NCBI GenBank assembly: GCA_937952305.1
Contig: CALFZO010000156.1
Coordinates: 1-6,427, forward strand
DNA length: 6,427 bases
Reading direction: 5' to 3'
Origin: an uncultured Anaerolineales bacterium
Lineage (GTDB): Bacteria; Chloroflexota; Anaerolineae; Anaerolineales; UBA6663
Made by a program: the position numbers and the translations under genes. Positions 5,467-6,427 of the stretch are shown piece by piece; within the stretch, counting starts at the first letter, position 1, and each line of letters begins with the position of its first letter. The notes under the pieces are model-generated. The model was given only the letters and a program-made list of their open reading frames with translations. It was not told where the DNA came from and did not search any database.

Positions 5467-6427
5467 GTGAGTGATATCGCCATCCTCTCGTTTTCGCCCG
5501 TGGCCCGGGACGCCCGGGTCCTGCGCCAACTGCGCTACCTGTCCCCGCAGCACAGCGTAACGGCGCTGGGCTACGGCGCCGCGCCGGAGGTCGGCCTCCC
5601 GTACACGTCCCTGCCGCTCTCCACCGGGTTCAGGCTGCGCCTGCGCAAGACGCTCTACCTGGCCCTCGGCCGCCTGGCCCCCGCCGCCTACGAGGCCTGG
5701 TATTGGGGCGTGCCGGAGTACCGGCAGGCGGCCGCGCAGCTCGCCGCCCAGCGCCCGCGCCTGATCCACGCCAACGACCTGCTGGCCCTGCCGGCCGCCT
5801 GCCGGGCCAGCCAGGCCAGCGGCGCCCGCGTCGTCCTCGATCTGCATGAATACGCGCCGCTGGAGATGGAAAACCGCCCCGCCTGGAAGGCCCTGGTGGC
5901 GCCGATGGTGCGCTGCTTCCTGCGCCGGTATCTGCCGGCGGTGACCGCCGCCGTCACCGTCAACCAGGCTATCGCCGACCGCTACGCCCTGGATTACGGC
6001 CTGCGGCCGCTGGTGGTGATGAACGCGGCCGAGTGCGAGCCGGGCGTCGAGTTCCGGGCCACCGACCCCGCCCGCGTGCGCCTGATCCATCACGGCGGGG
6101 CCGTGCGGGACCGGGAATTGGAGCGCATGATCGACGTGGTCGCCCTGGCCGACCAGCGCTATGAGTTGCACTTCATGTTGGTCGGCGATCCGGCCTACAC
6201 CGCCGAGTTGCAGGCGTACGCCCGCCGGCACGCGCCGGGCCGGGTCGTCTTCCACCCGGCCGTGTCCACACACCAGATCATCGCCAAGCTCCAGGCCTTC
6301 GACGTCGGCCTGTACCGGCTGCCGCCGAACAGCTTCAACAACCGCGCCGCCACCCCTAACAAGTTCTTCGATTTCGTCGGCGCCGGCCTGGCGGTCTGCC
6401 TCGGGCCATCGCCGGAGATGGCGCGCC
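5467..6427 (+). CDS. GT4-like glycosyltransferase (3' partial)
   Basis: The window contains 320 residues and the frame is still open at its end. The GTG start at 5467 is preceded by AAGG at 5455-5458, 8 nt upstream. No ATG lies in frame between it and the previous stop. The N-terminal Rossmann half has SFSPVARDARVLRQ (8-21), HANDLLALPAA (101-111) and LDLHEYAP (124-131). VTVNQAIADRY (163-173) stands where GT4 enzymes usually have their V-S region, followed by VVMNAAE (183-189). The C-terminal donor-binding half starts with LIHHGGAVRDRE (206-217) and has MLVGDPAY and VVFHPAVSTHQIIAKLQAFD. It ends with TPNKFFDFVGAGLAV (296-310), the usual NKxFE-AxG segment, with Asp302 where Glu is common. It would transfer a sugar from a nucleotide donor to a lipid-linked acceptor on the cytoplasmic face. 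Donor and acceptor are not predictable. The remaining C-terminus, probably 40-80 residues, is outside the window. Confidence 0.88.
   Translation, partial: MSDIAILSFSPVARDARVLRQLRYLSPQHSVTALGYGAAPEVGLPYTSLPLSTGFRLRLRKTLYLALGRLAPAAYEAWYWGVPEYRQAAAQLAAQRPRLIHANDLLALPAACRASQASGARVVLDLHEYAPLEMENRPAWKALVAPMVRCFLRRYLPAVTAAVTVNQAIADRYALDYGLRPLVVMNAAECEPGVEFRATDPARVRLIHHGGAVRDRELERMIDVVALADQRYELHFMLVGDPAYTAELQAYARRHAPGRVVFHPAVSTHQIIAKLQAFDVGLYRLPPNSFNNRAATPNKFFDFVGAGLAVCLGPSPEMAR

Noticed and set aside
5416..6273. A 285-codon open frame on the - strand
   Set aside because: It is antisense to the glycosyltransferase, which has ordered GT4-like motifs. The product has compositional bias and no domain pattern.

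Overview
This is a GC-rich bacterial window with four genes, all on the + strand and closely spaced (gaps of 47 nt, a 4-nt overlap, then 43 nt). It reads as part of a single operon. The first and last genes run off the window edges. No RNA genes, insertion sequences, CRISPR arrays or convincing terminators were seen. The promoter must lie upstream of the window.

Layout: (1) Positions 1-1162 hold the C-terminal part of a D-glucuronyl C5-epimerase-like protein, whose conserved helical domain appears to be interrupted by a beta-rich insert of about 173 residues. (2) Positions 1210-3150 hold a complete glutamine-dependent asparagine synthase-type amidotransferase (AsnB family). (3) Positions 3147-5423 hold an exported protein of 758 residues. 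It has two divergent copies of a transglutaminase/cysteine-protease-like domain, the first apparently catalytically dead and the second with an intact Cys-His-Asp set, followed by a parallel beta-helix domain. (4) Positions 5467-6427 hold the first 320 residues of a GT4-like (GT-B fold) glycosyltransferase.

Together the genes suggest a cell-surface or extracellular polysaccharide locus. The glycosyltransferase would build the glycan and the epimerase would act on uronic-acid units. The AsnB homologue could amidate a carboxylate, possibly that of a uronic acid, and the exported TG-like/beta-helix protein could act on the finished surface polymer or its protein partners. The chain epimerase, carboxamide formation, carboxamide-using acyl transferase is speculative, but it is the most interesting idea in the window.

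The organism is probably a high-GC environmental bacterium. A Chloroflexota (Anaerolineae-like) origin is suggested by the style of the exported protein: beta-helix with a DTNGDG loop, a WWGDASGP closing motif, and a C-terminal tail ending in FLPVATLN. This assignment is a recollection-based inference with low to moderate confidence.
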